64,000 nt of DNA from Streptomyces xanthophaeus (GCF_000725805.1 NZ_JOFT01000023.1:1-64000); one strand, 5' to 3'; shown: positions 35,291-44,467, counted from the stretch's first letter. Made by a program: numbers and translations. Notes: generated by a model not told the origin, from the sequence alone.

Positions 35291-37282
35291 GTGAGCGACA
35301 GACAGCTGGAGGTCTGCATCATAGGCGCCGGCCCCCGAGGCCTCTCGGTGCTGGAAAGGCTCTGCGCCGACGCCCGCCGACTCGGCCCCACGACCACCGT
35401 CACGGTGCACGTCGTGGATCCGGCCCGGCCCGGCGCGGGCAGCGTCTGGCGCACCCGGCAGTCGCACCACCTGCTCATGAACACGGTGGCCTCCCAGGTG
35501 ACCCTGTTCACCGACCCGAGCGTGGAGATGGCGGGCGTCCTCGCCCCCGGGCCCAGCCTCTACGCCTGGGCCCGCGGCCTCGCGGAGGGCCGCGCCGACG
35601 GCGCGGGCCACGACGACCAGGTGCTGGCCGAGGCCAGGGACCTGACCCCCGACTCCTACCCGACGCGCGCCTTCTACGGCCACTACCTGGAGTGGGTGTT
35701 CCGCCACGTGGTGCGCACCGCCCCGGAGCGGCTGACCGTCACCGTGCACCCGCTGCGCGCCGTCCGCCTGCACGACCAGGAGGACGGCCGCCAGTGCGTG
35801 ACCTTGGCCAACGGCACCCGCATCCGCGGACTCGACGCCGTGGTCATGGCGCAGGGCCACCTGCCCGTCACCCCGGACGCCGGCGAGCTGCAGCTGGCGG
35901 AGTTCGCCCGTACCCACGGACTGCGCCACGTGCGCCCCGCCAACCCCGCCGACACCGAGCTGTCGGCGGTCGCCCCGGGCGAGCCCGTCGCCCTGCGCGG
36001 ACTGGGGCTCAACTTCTTCGACCACATGGCCCTGTTCACGCTCGGCCGGGGCGGCACCTTCGACCGCCTCGCCGACGGGGCCCTGGTGTACCGCCCGTCC
36101 GGCCGCGAACCCCGGCTCTACGCGGCCTCGCGGCGCGGGGTCCCGTACCACTCGCGGGGCCGCAACCAGAAGGGTGCGCACGGCCGCCACCACTCCTGGC
36201 TGCTCACCCCCGCCAGACTGGCGGAGCTGCGCGCCGCCGCGGACCGCGGCGGCGTCGACTTCTCCCGCGACCTGTGGCCGCTGATCGCCAAGGAGGTCGA
36301 GACCGTCTTCTACGCGGCCCTGCTGGCCCTGCGGACGGAGCCGGAGACGGTCCTCCGGTTCCAGGAGCGCACCCTGGCACGGCCCTGGGGCTCGGCCGAA
36401 GAGGCCGACGTGCTCGACGAGTTCGGCATCGGCCCCGAGGACCGCTGGGACTGGAAGCACCTCGCCCGTCCGTACGGCGACCGCTCCTTCCACGGCCCCG
36501 AGGAGTACCGCGACTGGCTGCTGGAGACCCTGCGCCACGACCTCGTCGCCTCCGAGGCGGGCAACGTCGACGGCCCGCTGAAGGCGGCCCTGGACGTGCT
36601 GCGCGACCTGCGCAACGAGATCCGGCTGGCCGTGGACCACGGCGGCCTCAGCGGCCGCTCCCACCGCGAGGACCTCGACGGCTGGTACACCCCGCTCAAC
36701 GCGTTCCTGTCCATCGGTCCGCCGCCCCGCCGCATCGAGGAGATGATCGCCCTCGTCGAGGCCGGGATCCTGCAGGTCCTCGGGCCCGGCATGCGCGTGG
36801 AAGCGGACGACAGCGCCGGGGTGTTCGTGGTCGAGTCCCCCGAGGTCCCCGGATCGCGGACCGAGGTCACCACCCTGGTGGAGGCCCGGCTGCCGGAACC
36901 CGACCTGCGGCGCACCGCCGATCCGCTGCTGCGCCACCTGGCCGCCACCGGAGCCTGCCGCCCGTACGAGATCCGCGACACGCACCACGGCCCCCACCGC
37001 ACGGGCGGCGTGGCCGTCACCGAGCGCCCGTACCGGCTGATCGACGCCGAGGGCCGGGCCCATCCGCGGCGGTTCGCCTACGGGGTGCCGACCGAGGCCG
37101 TGCACTGGGTGACGGCCGCGGGCATCCGCCCCGGGGTGAACTCGGTGACCCTCGGTGACTCCGACGCGATCGCGCTGGCCCTGCTCGAACTCGCCGCGCC
37201 CGCCCCGGTATCCGTCCAGGTCCCCGTCCCCGTCGCAGCGCACGCCGCGGATGCCGACGTCCCCGGCTGGGAGCACGCGTGA
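35291..37282 (+). CDS. CreE-like FAD-dependent monooxygenase (aspartate N-oxidation, nitrosuccinate forming)
   Basis: 663 residues. It begins with CIIGAGPRGLSVLERL (dinucleotide fold, Gly-rich loop about residues 12-17), followed by a second conserved block DPARPGAGSVWRTRQSHHLLMNT, typical of the large FAD-NAD(P)-binding proteins (NAD_binding_9) that include CreE of cremeomycin biosynthesis. CreE oxidises L-aspartate to nitrosuccinate. The next gene, overlapping by GTGA, has the lyase family of CreD, which splits nitrosuccinate into fumarate and nitrite. The gene pair, size and fold make this assignment likely, though I could not run an alignment. Confidence 0.82.
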   Translation: MSDRQLEVCIIGAGPRGLSVLERLCADARRLGPTTTVTVHVVDPARPGAGSVWRTRQSHHLLMNTVASQVTLFTDPSVEMAGVLAPGPSLYAWARGLAEGRADGAGHDDQVLAEARDLTPDSYPTRAFYGHYLEWVFRHVVRTAPERLTVTVHPLRAVRLHDQEDGRQCVTLANGTRIRGLDAVVMAQGHLPVTPDAGELQLAEFARTHGLRHVRPANPADTELSAVAPGEPVALRGLGLNFFDHMALFTLGRGGTFDRLADGALVYRPSGREPRLYAASRRGVPYHSRGRNQKGAHGRHHSWLLTPARLAELRAAADRGGVDFSRDLWPLIAKEVETVFYAALLALRTEPETVLRFQERTLARPWGSAEEADVLDEFGIGPEDRWDWKHLARPYGDRSFHGPEEYRDWLLETLRHDLVASEAGNVDGPLKAALDVLRDLRNEIRLAVDHGGLSGRSHREDLDGWYTPLNAFLSIGPPPRRIEEMIALVEAGILQVLGPGMRVEADDSAGVFVVESPEVPGSRTEVTTLVEARLPEPDLRRTADPLLRHLAATGACRPYEIRDTHHGPHRTGGVAVTERPYRLIDAEGRAHPRRFAYGVPTEAVHWVTAAGIRPGVNSVTLGDSDAIALALLELAAPAPVSVQVPVPVAAHAADADVPGWEHA

Positions 37283-38727
37283 CCGGGGACCGGCCGGGCT
37301 GGGACCCGGCACCGGACACCGGCCTGCTGTCCCCCGTACGGGCCGGCACCGCGGCGGAGGCGGCCACCGGCGACCTCGCCGTCCTCCAGGCCGTGCTCGA
37401 CGCGGAGGCCGCGCTGGCCCGGGCCCAGGCCCGGCTCGGGGCGGTCCCCGCGGCCGCCGCCGAGGCCGTCACGGCCGCCGCGCGGGCGGAGCTCTACGAC
37501 CTGCGCGAGGTCGCGGTGCGTGCCCGTGCGGCCGCCAACCCGGTGGTCGCGCTGGTGCGGATGCTCGCCGAGGAAGTGGCCCGCAAGGACCCGCAGGCCG
37601 CTTCCTACGTGCACCAGGGCTCCACCAGCCAGGACGTCCTGGACACCGCACTCATGCTGGTCGCGGCCCGCACCGCCGACCTGGTCCTGGCCGACCTGGA
37701 CCGCACGGCCACCGCCCTGGCCGCCCTCGCCCTGCGGCACCGCGGCACCCCGATGGCCGCACGCACCCTGGGCCAGCACGCCGTGCCCACCACCTTCGGG
37801 CTCAAGGCGGCCGGCTGGCTCCAGGCCGTCCTGGACGCCGGGGAACGGCTGCGCCGGGTCCGCGAGGAGGGCCTGCCCGTGCAGCTCGGCGGCGCGGCGG
37901 GCACGCTGGCCGGATACCTCGAGTACGCACGGCTGAACGCACCGGCCGGGACCGCGGGAACGGCGGAGGGAACGGCCGCCTACGCGCAAGGGCTGCCGTC
38001 CGCCGTGGCCGCCGAACTGGGTCTCGCGGAACCGCTCGTGCCCTGGCACACGGTCCGCACCCCGCTCGCCGACCTGGCCGCCGCACTGTCCCTGACGGCC
38101 ACCGGGCTCGGCACGTTCGCCGCCGACGTCCAGCTGCTGTCGCGCACCGAGACCGCCGAGGTCACCGAACCGGCCGCCGCGGGCCGCGGCGCGTCCTCGG
38201 CCATGCCGCACAAACGCAATCCGGCGCTGGCCGCGCTGATCCGGTCCGCCGCCTACCAGCTGCCCGGGCTGGTGAGCACCCTCGCCCACGCCGCCGTCGC
38301 CGACGACGAGCGGCCCGCGGGCGCCTGGCACGCCGAGTGGGAGCCGCTCCGTACGGCCCTGCGGCTCACCGGCGGAGCCGCCGCCACCGCCGCGGAACTG
38401 GCCGAGGGCCTCACCGTCCACCCCGACAGGATGCGCGCCAACCTGGAGCTCACCGGCGGCCTCGTGGTCTCCGAGCGGCTCGCCGCGGTGCTCTCGCCGG
38501 ACCTGGGCCGGGCCGCCGCACGGGACCTGGTCGCCGCAGCCTCGGCGCGCGCCGCCGCCGGCGGCCGCCACCTGGCCGATGAACTCGCCGCCTCACCCGC
38601 GCTCGCCGGGCTCCACGGCCCGCGGTCACTGCACGAGCTGTGCGACCCCGCGCAGTACACCGGGGCCGCCGCGGTCCTCGTGGACCGGGTCCTCCACCGC
38701 TTCCGGGTCACCCGCCGCTGCGGCTGA
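37279..38727 (+). CDS. CreD-like nitrosuccinate lyase (fumarase/aspartase superfamily)
   Basis: 482 residues. The superfamily signature loop is GASSAMPHKRNPA (Ser306/Ser307, Lys312, Asn314); HQGSTSQDVLDTA (about residues 112-124) is the substrate-binding block. General annotation would be 3-carboxy-cis,cis-muconate cycloisomerase or adenylosuccinate lyase, but no purine or protocatechuate genes are nearby. Coupling to the CreE-like oxidase indicates nitrosuccinate lyase, giving fumarate and nitrite. Nitrite then feeds nitrosation or diazotisation. Confidence 0.82.
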   Translation: MTGDRPGWDPAPDTGLLSPVRAGTAAEAATGDLAVLQAVLDAEAALARAQARLGAVPAAAAEAVTAAARAELYDLREVAVRARAAANPVVALVRMLAEEVARKDPQAASYVHQGSTSQDVLDTALMLVAARTADLVLADLDRTATALAALALRHRGTPMAARTLGQHAVPTTFGLKAAGWLQAVLDAGERLRRVREEGLPVQLGGAAGTLAGYLEYARLNAPAGTAGTAEGTAAYAQGLPSAVAAELGLAEPLVPWHTVRTPLADLAAALSLTATGLGTFAADVQLLSRTETAEVTEPAAAGRGASSAMPHKRNPALAALIRSAAYQLPGLVSTLAHAAVADDERPAGAWHAEWEPLRTALRLTGGAAATAAELAEGLTVHPDRMRANLELTGGLVVSERLAAVLSPDLGRAAARDLVAAASARAAAGGRHLADELAASPALAGLHGPRSLHELCDPAQYTGAAAVLVDRVLHRFRVTRRCG

Positions 38728-38761
38728 CCGAGCCCTTTGACGACGCAGAAGGACGAACACG

Positions 38762-41014
38762 ATGACGGCAATGACGCGGCCGACGGACACCACCCACCGC
38801 TGGACCACCCCGGCCGGGGTGGAGGTGACCCGGCGCTCCACCGGCCTGGACCCCGCACGGGCGGATGCGGAACTGGCCCGCCTGGAGTCGGCGCTCGACA
38901 CGCGGCGCGGTCTGCTGATGTCCGGGCGCTCCGAGCAGCCGGGCCGCTACCGCCCCCACGACCTGGGCCACGTCGACCCGCCGGTGGAGGTGACCGCCGT
39001 CGGCGACCGGGTGTACGCACGCGCCCTCAACGCGCGCGGCCGTGTCCTGCTGCCCGCCCTGGCCGACGTCCTGCTCCCGTACGGGGCACGGCTCGACGCA
39101 GGGGAAGGCGTGGTGAGCGCGGACGCCGGCGAGGGCCTGGGCCCGCTCACGGAGGAGGACCGCACCCGCCGCCCCTCCGTCCTGAACCTCCTGCGCTGCA
39201 TCATCTCCGGCTTCGCCGGCCCGCAGGACCCGGTGTGGGGCCTGTACGGGGCCTTCGGCTACGACCTCGTCCTCGGGTTCGACCCGGTGCCCCTGCACCA
39301 GGACCGCGACCCCCGGGACCGCACCATGGTCCTTCACCTGCCGGACACGGTCCTGGAGGTCGACCGGCAGCGCGGCACCGCCACCCGGCACGACTACGAG
39401 TTCTCCTACGCGGGCCGCTCCACCGCAGGCCTCGACCGGGCCACACCCGCCGCGCCCTACGCGCCGCCCGCCGAGCCCCCCGCCTACCGCGACCATGCGC
39501 CGGGCGAGTACGCGCAGCTGGTGCGGCGGGCCCAGCAGCGCTTCCGCGACGGGGAGATGTTCGAGGCAGTCCCCGGGCAGAGCTTCCACCGCCCGAGCGC
39601 CTCGGCACCCTCCGAGGTGTTCCGCAGGCTCCGCTCGCGCAACCCGGCGCCGTACGGTCTGCTGATGAACCTGGCCGCGGGGGAGCACCTGGTCGGGGCC
39701 TCGCCCGAGATGTTCGTCCGGGTCGACCCGCGGACCCGGACGGTGGAGTCCTGCCCGATCAGCGGCACCATCGCACGCGGCAACGGCCCCCTGGAGGACG
39801 CCGAGCAGGTCCGCACCCTGCTCGACTCCCGCAAGGAGGAGTCCGAACTCACCATGTGCACCGACGTGGACCGCAACGACAAGGCCCGGGTCTGCGAGCC
39901 GGGCAGCGTACAACTGCTCGCCCGCCGCCAGATAGAGCTGTACTCCACCCTCATCCACACGGTCGACCACGTACGGGGCCGGCTGCGCGGCGACCGCGAC
40001 GCGCTGGACGCCTTCCTCACCCACATGTGGGCCGTCACCGTCACCGGGGCGCCCAAGCGCGCCGCCGTCGCCTTCATCGAGGAGAACGAGCGCAGCCCGC
40101 GCCGCTGGTACGGCGGAGCCGTCGGCCGGATCGGCTTCGACGGCGGCCTGGACACGGCCCTGACCCTGCGCACCATCCAGATCCGGGACGGGGTGGCCAC
40201 CGTACGGGCCGGTGCCACCCTGCTGTTCGACTCCGACCCGGAGGCGGAGGAGAGCGAGACGGTGCTCAAGGCGTTCGCGCTGATCGACGCCGTGGAGAAC
40301 CCGGCGCCCGCGGGCCCGCCGGCCGGGCCCGCGCCCCTTGCGGCACCGGTCCGCGCGGGCGCTGCGGCGACCGGCGGGTCGACCGGGGCGGCGCGGCGGA
40401 TCCTGCTCGTCGACCACCAGGACTCCTTCGTCCACACCCTCGCCGACTACTTCCGCCAGACCGGCGCCGACGTCGTCACCTACCGGGCCGGCTTCCCGCC
40501 GGAGCTGCTCGACTCCCTCGCCCCCGACCTGCTGGTGCTCTCGCCCGGCCCCGGCCGCCCCGCGGACTTCGCGATGTCGGCCCTGCTGGACGCCGCACTC
40601 GCCCGCGACCTGCCCGTGTTCGGGGTCTGCCTCGGCCTCCAGGGCCTGGTGGAGCACTTCGGCGGGACCCTGGGCGTCCTGCCGCTCCCGGTGCACGGCA
40701 AGCCCTCCCCGGTCGACGTGCTCGACGGCGGCGGCACCCTGTTCAAGAACCTGCCGGCGCGGATCCACGCGGGGCGCTACCACTCGCTGTACGCCGAACC
40801 GGGCACCCTCCCCGAGGTGTTCGAGGTGACGGCCTGCACGCCGGACGGGACGGTGATGGCCATCGAGCACCGTGATCTGCCCGTCGCAGCAGTCCAGTTC
40901 CACCCTGAATCGATCATGACCACGGAGAACGGTGCGGGGTACGCGCTGATCGCGAACGCGGTCGCCGGGCTCACCCGCACCGCGGCGCCCCGGATCGGCG
41001 CGGGGAGCCTGTGA
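38762..41014 (+). CDS. Fused anthranilate synthase (TrpE-TrpG type)
   Basis: 750 residues. The N-terminal chorismate-binding part has CPISGTIARGNG, SELTMCTDVDRNDKARVC and TGAPKRAA; the C-terminal glutamine amidotransferase has GVCLGLQG (Cys623) and QFHPES (His714, Glu716). Length and the N-terminal start (VTRRSTGLDPARADAELARLE) match the rhizobial/Streptomyces TrpEG fusion rather than the shorter PhzE. The product is expected to be anthranilate; ADIC is the alternative, but no PhzD-like isochorismatase is present. With the DAHP synthase it supplies an aromatic amine, which the nitrite module could diazotise. AAGGA precedes the ATG. Confidence 0.9.
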   Translation: MTAMTRPTDTTHRWTTPAGVEVTRRSTGLDPARADAELARLESALDTRRGLLMSGRSEQPGRYRPHDLGHVDPPVEVTAVGDRVYARALNARGRVLLPALADVLLPYGARLDAGEGVVSADAGEGLGPLTEEDRTRRPSVLNLLRCIISGFAGPQDPVWGLYGAFGYDLVLGFDPVPLHQDRDPRDRTMVLHLPDTVLEVDRQRGTATRHDYEFSYAGRSTAGLDRATPAAPYAPPAEPPAYRDHAPGEYAQLVRRAQQRFRDGEMFEAVPGQSFHRPSASAPSEVFRRLRSRNPAPYGLLMNLAAGEHLVGASPEMFVRVDPRTRTVESCPISGTIARGNGPLEDAEQVRTLLDSRKEESELTMCTDVDRNDKARVCEPGSVQLLARRQIELYSTLIHTVDHVRGRLRGDRDALDAFLTHMWAVTVTGAPKRAAVAFIEENERSPRRWYGGAVGRIGFDGGLDTALTLRTIQIRDGVATVRAGATLLFDSDPEAEESETVLKAFALIDAVENPAPAGPPAGPAPLAAPVRAGAAATGGSTGAARRILLVDHQDSFVHTLADYFRQTGADVVTYRAGFPPELLDSLAPDLLVLSPGPGRPADFAMSALLDAALARDLPVFGVCLGLQGLVEHFGGTLGVLPLPVHGKPSPVDVLDGGGTLFKNLPARIHAGRYHSLYAEPGTLPEVFEVTACTPDGTVMAIEHRDLPVAAVQFHPESIMTTENGAGYALIANAVAGLTRTAAPRIGAGSL

Positions 41015-42399
41015 TGACCTACCGCAAGGACGACGCGCCCGACGACGGCCGCACCACCCCCGCCCGGCGGCCCGCCCGCGACATCCCCCGTTCCCCCTTC
41101 ACCCGCAACGCCCGCCTCGCCTCCCTGCCCATCGGCTTCGCGGGCCGCAGCGCCGTACGGATGGGCAAACGGCTGCTCGGGCAGCCGGTCGAGCGCATCA
41201 CCGGCGAGCTCCAGCGCCGCACCGGCGAGCACGTGTTCCGCGTACTCGGTGAACTCAAGGGCGGAGCCATGAAGTTCGGGCAGATGCTCTCGGTGTTCGA
41301 GGCGGCCCTGCCCCCGGAGGTCATCGGCCCCTACCGGGCCGCCCTCACCATGCTCCAGGACGCCGCGCCCGCACTGCCCGCCGCACGCGTCCACGCCGTG
41401 CTCGCCGCCGAGCTGGGTCCCGACTGGCGCGAGCGGTTCCGCTCCTTCGACGACGAACCGGCCGCGGCCGCCTCCATCGGCCAGGTCCACCGCGCGGTGT
41501 GGCAGGACGGGCGCGCGGTGGCGGTCAAGGTGCAGTACCCGGGCGCGGGGGAGGCACTGCTCGGGGACTACGCCCAACTCGGGCGCCTGATGAAGCTGTT
41601 CTCCCTCATCACGCCCGGCCTGGACGTCGAGCCGATGCTCGACGAACTGCGCGAGCGGGTCTCCGAGGAGCTGGACTACCGGCTGGAGGCGGCGGCCCAG
41701 CAGGCGTTCGGCGAAGCCTTCCACGGGGACGCGGAGGTCCTCGTCCCCGCGGTGGTCGACTTCAGCGAGCGGGTCCTCGTCACCGAATGGATGGACGGCA
41801 CACCGCTGTCGGCCGTCATCCGCGAGGGCATGCAGGAGCAGCGCGACGACGCCGGACTGAAGTACGCCCGCTTCCTCTTCTCCGGCCCCGAACGGGCCGG
41901 CTACCTGCACGCCGACCCCCACCCGGGGAACTTCCGGATGCTGGCCGACGGCCGCCTAGGTGTCATCGACTTCGGCGCCGTCAAGCACCTGCCGGACGGG
42001 TTCCCGGTCTCCCTGGGGACCCTGAGCCGGCTCGCCCAGCAGGGGGACTGGAACGCCGCCCACGCACTCCTCGTCGAAGAGGGGTTCATCCGGCCCGGAA
42101 CTCCGCCCGACGACGCCGCGCTCGCCACCTTCCTGCTGCCCATCGCGACCCCGTCGCGGGACGAGACCTACCGCTTCACCCGCGAGTGGCTGCGCGAGGA
42201 AGTGGTCCAGGCCGTCGACCGGGGTCCGGGCAGCCTGCTGCGGCGCTTCAACCTGCCGCCCTCGTACGTCCTGGTGAACCGCGTCGTCGGCGCGGCCACC
42301 GCGGTCCTGTGCCAGCTGGAGTGCGAGCTGCCCTTCCGCGCGGAGGCCCTCCGCTGGCTGCCCGGCTTCGCCGCCCCGCAGGAGGCCGAGAGGCCGTAG
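41014..42399 (+). CDS. ABC1/UbiB family atypical kinase
   Basis: 461 residues with the family's KxGQ motif (GGAMKFGQMLS), AAAASIGQVHRA, the ATP-lysine AVAVKVQYPG, and catalytic HADPHPGNF and VIDFGAVK. UbiB-type proteins act as ATPases or kinases needed for quinone biosynthesis or lipid handling. Its ATG overlaps the anthranilate synthase stop (TGATG; GTG 41011 is the alternative), so it is translationally linked to the cluster, yet its function there is not obvious. It converges on the molybdoenzyme gene 3 bases away and marks the right end of the cluster. Confidence 0.88.
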   Translation: MTYRKDDAPDDGRTTPARRPARDIPRSPFTRNARLASLPIGFAGRSAVRMGKRLLGQPVERITGELQRRTGEHVFRVLGELKGGAMKFGQMLSVFEAALPPEVIGPYRAALTMLQDAAPALPAARVHAVLAAELGPDWRERFRSFDDEPAAAASIGQVHRAVWQDGRAVAVKVQYPGAGEALLGDYAQLGRLMKLFSLITPGLDVEPMLDELRERVSEELDYRLEAAAQQAFGEAFHGDAEVLVPAVVDFSERVLVTEWMDGTPLSAVIREGMQEQRDDAGLKYARFLFSGPERAGYLHADPHPGNFRMLADGRLGVIDFGAVKHLPDGFPVSLGTLSRLAQQGDWNAAHALLVEEGFIRPGTPPDDAALATFLLPIATPSRDETYRFTREWLREEVVQAVDRGPGSLLRRFNLPPSYVLVNRVVGAATAVLCQLECELPFRAEALRWLPGFAAPQEAERP

Positions 42400-42402
42400 G
42401 CA

Positions 42403-44016
42403 TCAGCCGGAGCGGGAGGACGCGGTACCGGGGACGCGTGCGGGGCGCACGTCCACGGGCACCGTGTGCCATCCGGTCGCGCCGTCCGGGACGGTGCCGG
42501 TGCGTTCGCCCGTCTGGACGGCGCCGGTGCCGTCCACGGCCCGGACCTCCAGGGTGTGCGGGCCCGGGGCCGCGTCCCACGGCCACACCCACTGGCGCCA
42601 GGTGTCGTCCCCGTCGGCGTCCGCGAGCCGCGCCTGCTGCCACGGGCCGCCGTCCACCCGTACCTCGACCCGCGAGATCCCCCGGTGCTGCGCCCACGCC
42701 ACCCCCGCCACCGCCACCCGGCCCGCCGGCAGGGCGGCGAACACCCGCGGGGTGTCGATCCGGGACTGCGTCTTGACCGGGGCCCGCGCCGCCCACGACC
42801 GGCGCACCCAGTACGCGTCGTACGCGCCGAAGGTGGTCAGCCGCAGCTCGGTCAGCCACTTGCACGCCGAGACGTAGCCGTACAGGCCGGGCACCACCAT
42901 CCGGACCGGGAAGCCGTGCGAGAAGGGGAGCGGCTCGCCGTTCATCCCGAAGGCCAGCAGCGCCTCCCGGCCGTCCATCACCGTCTCGACGGGCGTGCCC
43001 AGCGTCATTCCGTCGACCGAACGCGCCACCAGCTGGTCCGCCGGTCCGCCCCCGGACGGCGGCCGCACCCCGGCCTCCCGCAGCAGGTCCGCCAGGCGTA
43101 CGCCGAGCCAGCGGGCGTTGCCCGCGTACGGGCCCCCGACCTCGTTCGACACGCAGGTCAGGGTGATGTCGTGCTCGACGACCGGGCGGGCGAGCAGGTC
43201 CCGCAGATCCAGGGTGAGCGGCCGGGACACCCCTTCGCCGTGGATGCGCAGCCGCCAGGTGTCCGCGTCCACGCGCGGGACCACCAGGGCCGTGTCCACG
43301 CGGTAGAAGGCCCGGTTCGGAGTGAGGAAGGGTGACACCCCGGGCACCCGGAGCTCCGCCCCGGCGGGCACCGGTGGCGCGGGCACGTCGGGCGGCGGGA
43401 GACGGAACCGGGCCCGGGACTCCGTGGCCCCCGCCGAGCCGTGGGCGCCCAGGCGCCGCCCCGCGAGCCCCGCACCGGCCGAGAGCGCCACGGCGGCGGC
43501 CAGCAGCCGGCCGAAGCCGCGCCGGTCCATCGCCCAGGCCCCTCCAGCCGATCCCGTCCCGGGCCGGGTCGCGGCCCTGACCAGCACGTACAGCACCCCG
43601 GCCGAACCCAGCCCGCCGATCAGCGAAGGCAGCGCGTCCCGCCAGGAGGCCTCGGGGCGGGACAGGGCGGCCGCGGCGCCGACGAGTGCGAAGGCCGCGG
43701 TGAGGGCGATCCCGGCGCGCAGACGGCGGACGGAGAGCAGCCCGGCCGCGACGGCGACGGCGGTCAGCACGACCACGATGCCGAGCGTCAGCACCAGTTT
43801 GTCGGCGGCGCCGAACGTGCGGATCGCCCACTCCCGCAGGGCTGTCGGCGTACGGTCGACCAGCGCCCCGCCGACGGCGGTGAGCGGCGAGGCCTCCGGG
43901 CGCACGGCGGCCGTGACCAGTTCGGCCAGCGCCAGGCCGGCGCCCGCGGCGACCACCCCGCTGAGGGCGCCGAGCAGGTAGGGGCGCTGCGTGGGGTCCG
44001 AGGCCGCAGGGATCAT
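42403..44016 (-). CDS. Membrane sulfite-oxidase-like molybdopterin oxidoreductase
   Basis: 537 residues. Four to five hydrophobic segments in the first 190 residues form a membrane part. The molybdopterin domain follows (about 200-430) with the Mo-ligand Cys in TLTCVSNEVGG and the PVRMVVPGLYGYVSACKW block, and a C-terminal Mo-co dimerisation domain (VAGVAWAQHRGISRVEVRVDGG). Streptomyces has such extracytoplasmic sulfite-oxidase-like proteins; the substrate is unknown. GGAAGG lies before the ATG. Confidence 0.9.
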   Translation of the reverse strand: MIPAASDPTQRPYLLGALSGVVAAGAGLALAELVTAAVRPEASPLTAVGGALVDRTPTALREWAIRTFGAADKLVLTLGIVVVLTAVAVAAGLLSVRRLRAGIALTAAFALVGAAAALSRPEASWRDALPSLIGGLGSAGVLYVLVRAATRPGTGSAGGAWAMDRRGFGRLLAAAVALSAGAGLAGRRLGAHGSAGATESRARFRLPPPDVPAPPVPAGAELRVPGVSPFLTPNRAFYRVDTALVVPRVDADTWRLRIHGEGVSRPLTLDLRDLLARPVVEHDITLTCVSNEVGGPYAGNARWLGVRLADLLREAGVRPPSGGGPADQLVARSVDGMTLGTPVETVMDGREALLAFGMNGEPLPFSHGFPVRMVVPGLYGYVSACKWLTELRLTTFGAYDAYWVRRSWAARAPVKTQSRIDTPRVFAALPAGRVAVAGVAWAQHRGISRVEVRVDGGPWQQARLADADGDDTWRQWVWPWDAAPGPHTLEVRAVDGTGAVQTGERTGTVPDGATGWHTVPVDVRPARVPGTASSRSG

Positions 44017-44091
44017 CCGGAACCACCTTCCGCCCCGGCCCGGTCGGGCGGGGCCCGGTTCCAGTGTCCCCCCGGAGCGCCGGGCAGGGCG

Positions 44092-44334
44092 TCACGCGCG
44101 CGGGCGTTCCGCCCGGTCGGCCGCCCGGCGGGCCAGGAGCTCCAGCCAGTGCGCCGCGTCCACGGAGGTGCTGGAGGTGCCCGGTCCGCGGCGCTTGCGC
44201 AGTTCCACCACCCCGTCGGCGAACGGCGACCCGGCGCCGCACCGGCACGGGCCCAGCCGGTCGGGGGCGGCGGACTCGACCGCTGCCGGGGGCTGTTGCA
44301 CGGACTCGGGCCGCTCCGCTTCGGTCTCGGACAT
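44092..44334 (-). CDS. Small hypothetical protein with CRCG motif
   Basis: 80 residues from ATG 44334. The middle reads GPCRCGAGSPFADGVVELRKRR; two Cys and downstream His could bind a metal but no family is recognised. The ribosome site is poor (GGGG very near the ATG); an upstream ATG at 44430 would add 32 residues including CPCGG. It lies 75 bases upstream of the molybdoenzyme gene on the same strand and could share its transcript. Confidence 0.5.
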   Translation of the reverse strand: MSETEAERPESVQQPPAAVESAAPDRLGPCRCGAGSPFADGVVELRKRRGPGTSSTSVDAAHWLELLARRAADRAERPRA

Positions 44335-44410
44335 GCCCCGATGATTTCCGGGCCGGTGCGGCCGGGCGGCCCGCCGGGGGAGCTCTCCCCCGCACGGGCA
44401 GCGAGATTCC

Positions 44411-44460
44411 CACGGGAGGGTGACGGTCACCCCGTCAGGTGATCGCCGACGCCTCCCGTG
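44411..44460 (-). terminator. Nested hairpin terminator after GH89 gene
   Basis: Outer arms CACGGGAGG (44411-44419) and CCTCCCGTG (44452-44460) enclose a 15-bp palindrome GGGTGACGGTCACCC (44418-44432). It begins 8 bases past the GH89 stop. Confidence 0.75.
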
Positions 44461-44467
44461 GTGTAGA

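Noticed and set aside
35291..37282. Ornithine/lysine N-hydroxylase of a siderophore pathway
   Set aside because: The Gly-rich FAD loop is compatible, but the protein is about 200 residues too long and lies with a lyase rather than siderophore synthetases.
37279..38727. Protocatechuate-pathway cycloisomerase or purine adenylosuccinate lyase
   Set aside because: The family allows these, but no protocatechuate or purine gene is near and the gene overlaps the CreE-like oxidase.
20986..41014. Phenazine cluster
   Set aside because: DAHP synthase and a PhzE-like enzyme are present, but PhzD, PhzF, PhzA/B and PhzG are absent, and the chorismate enzyme has the TrpEG length and N-terminus.
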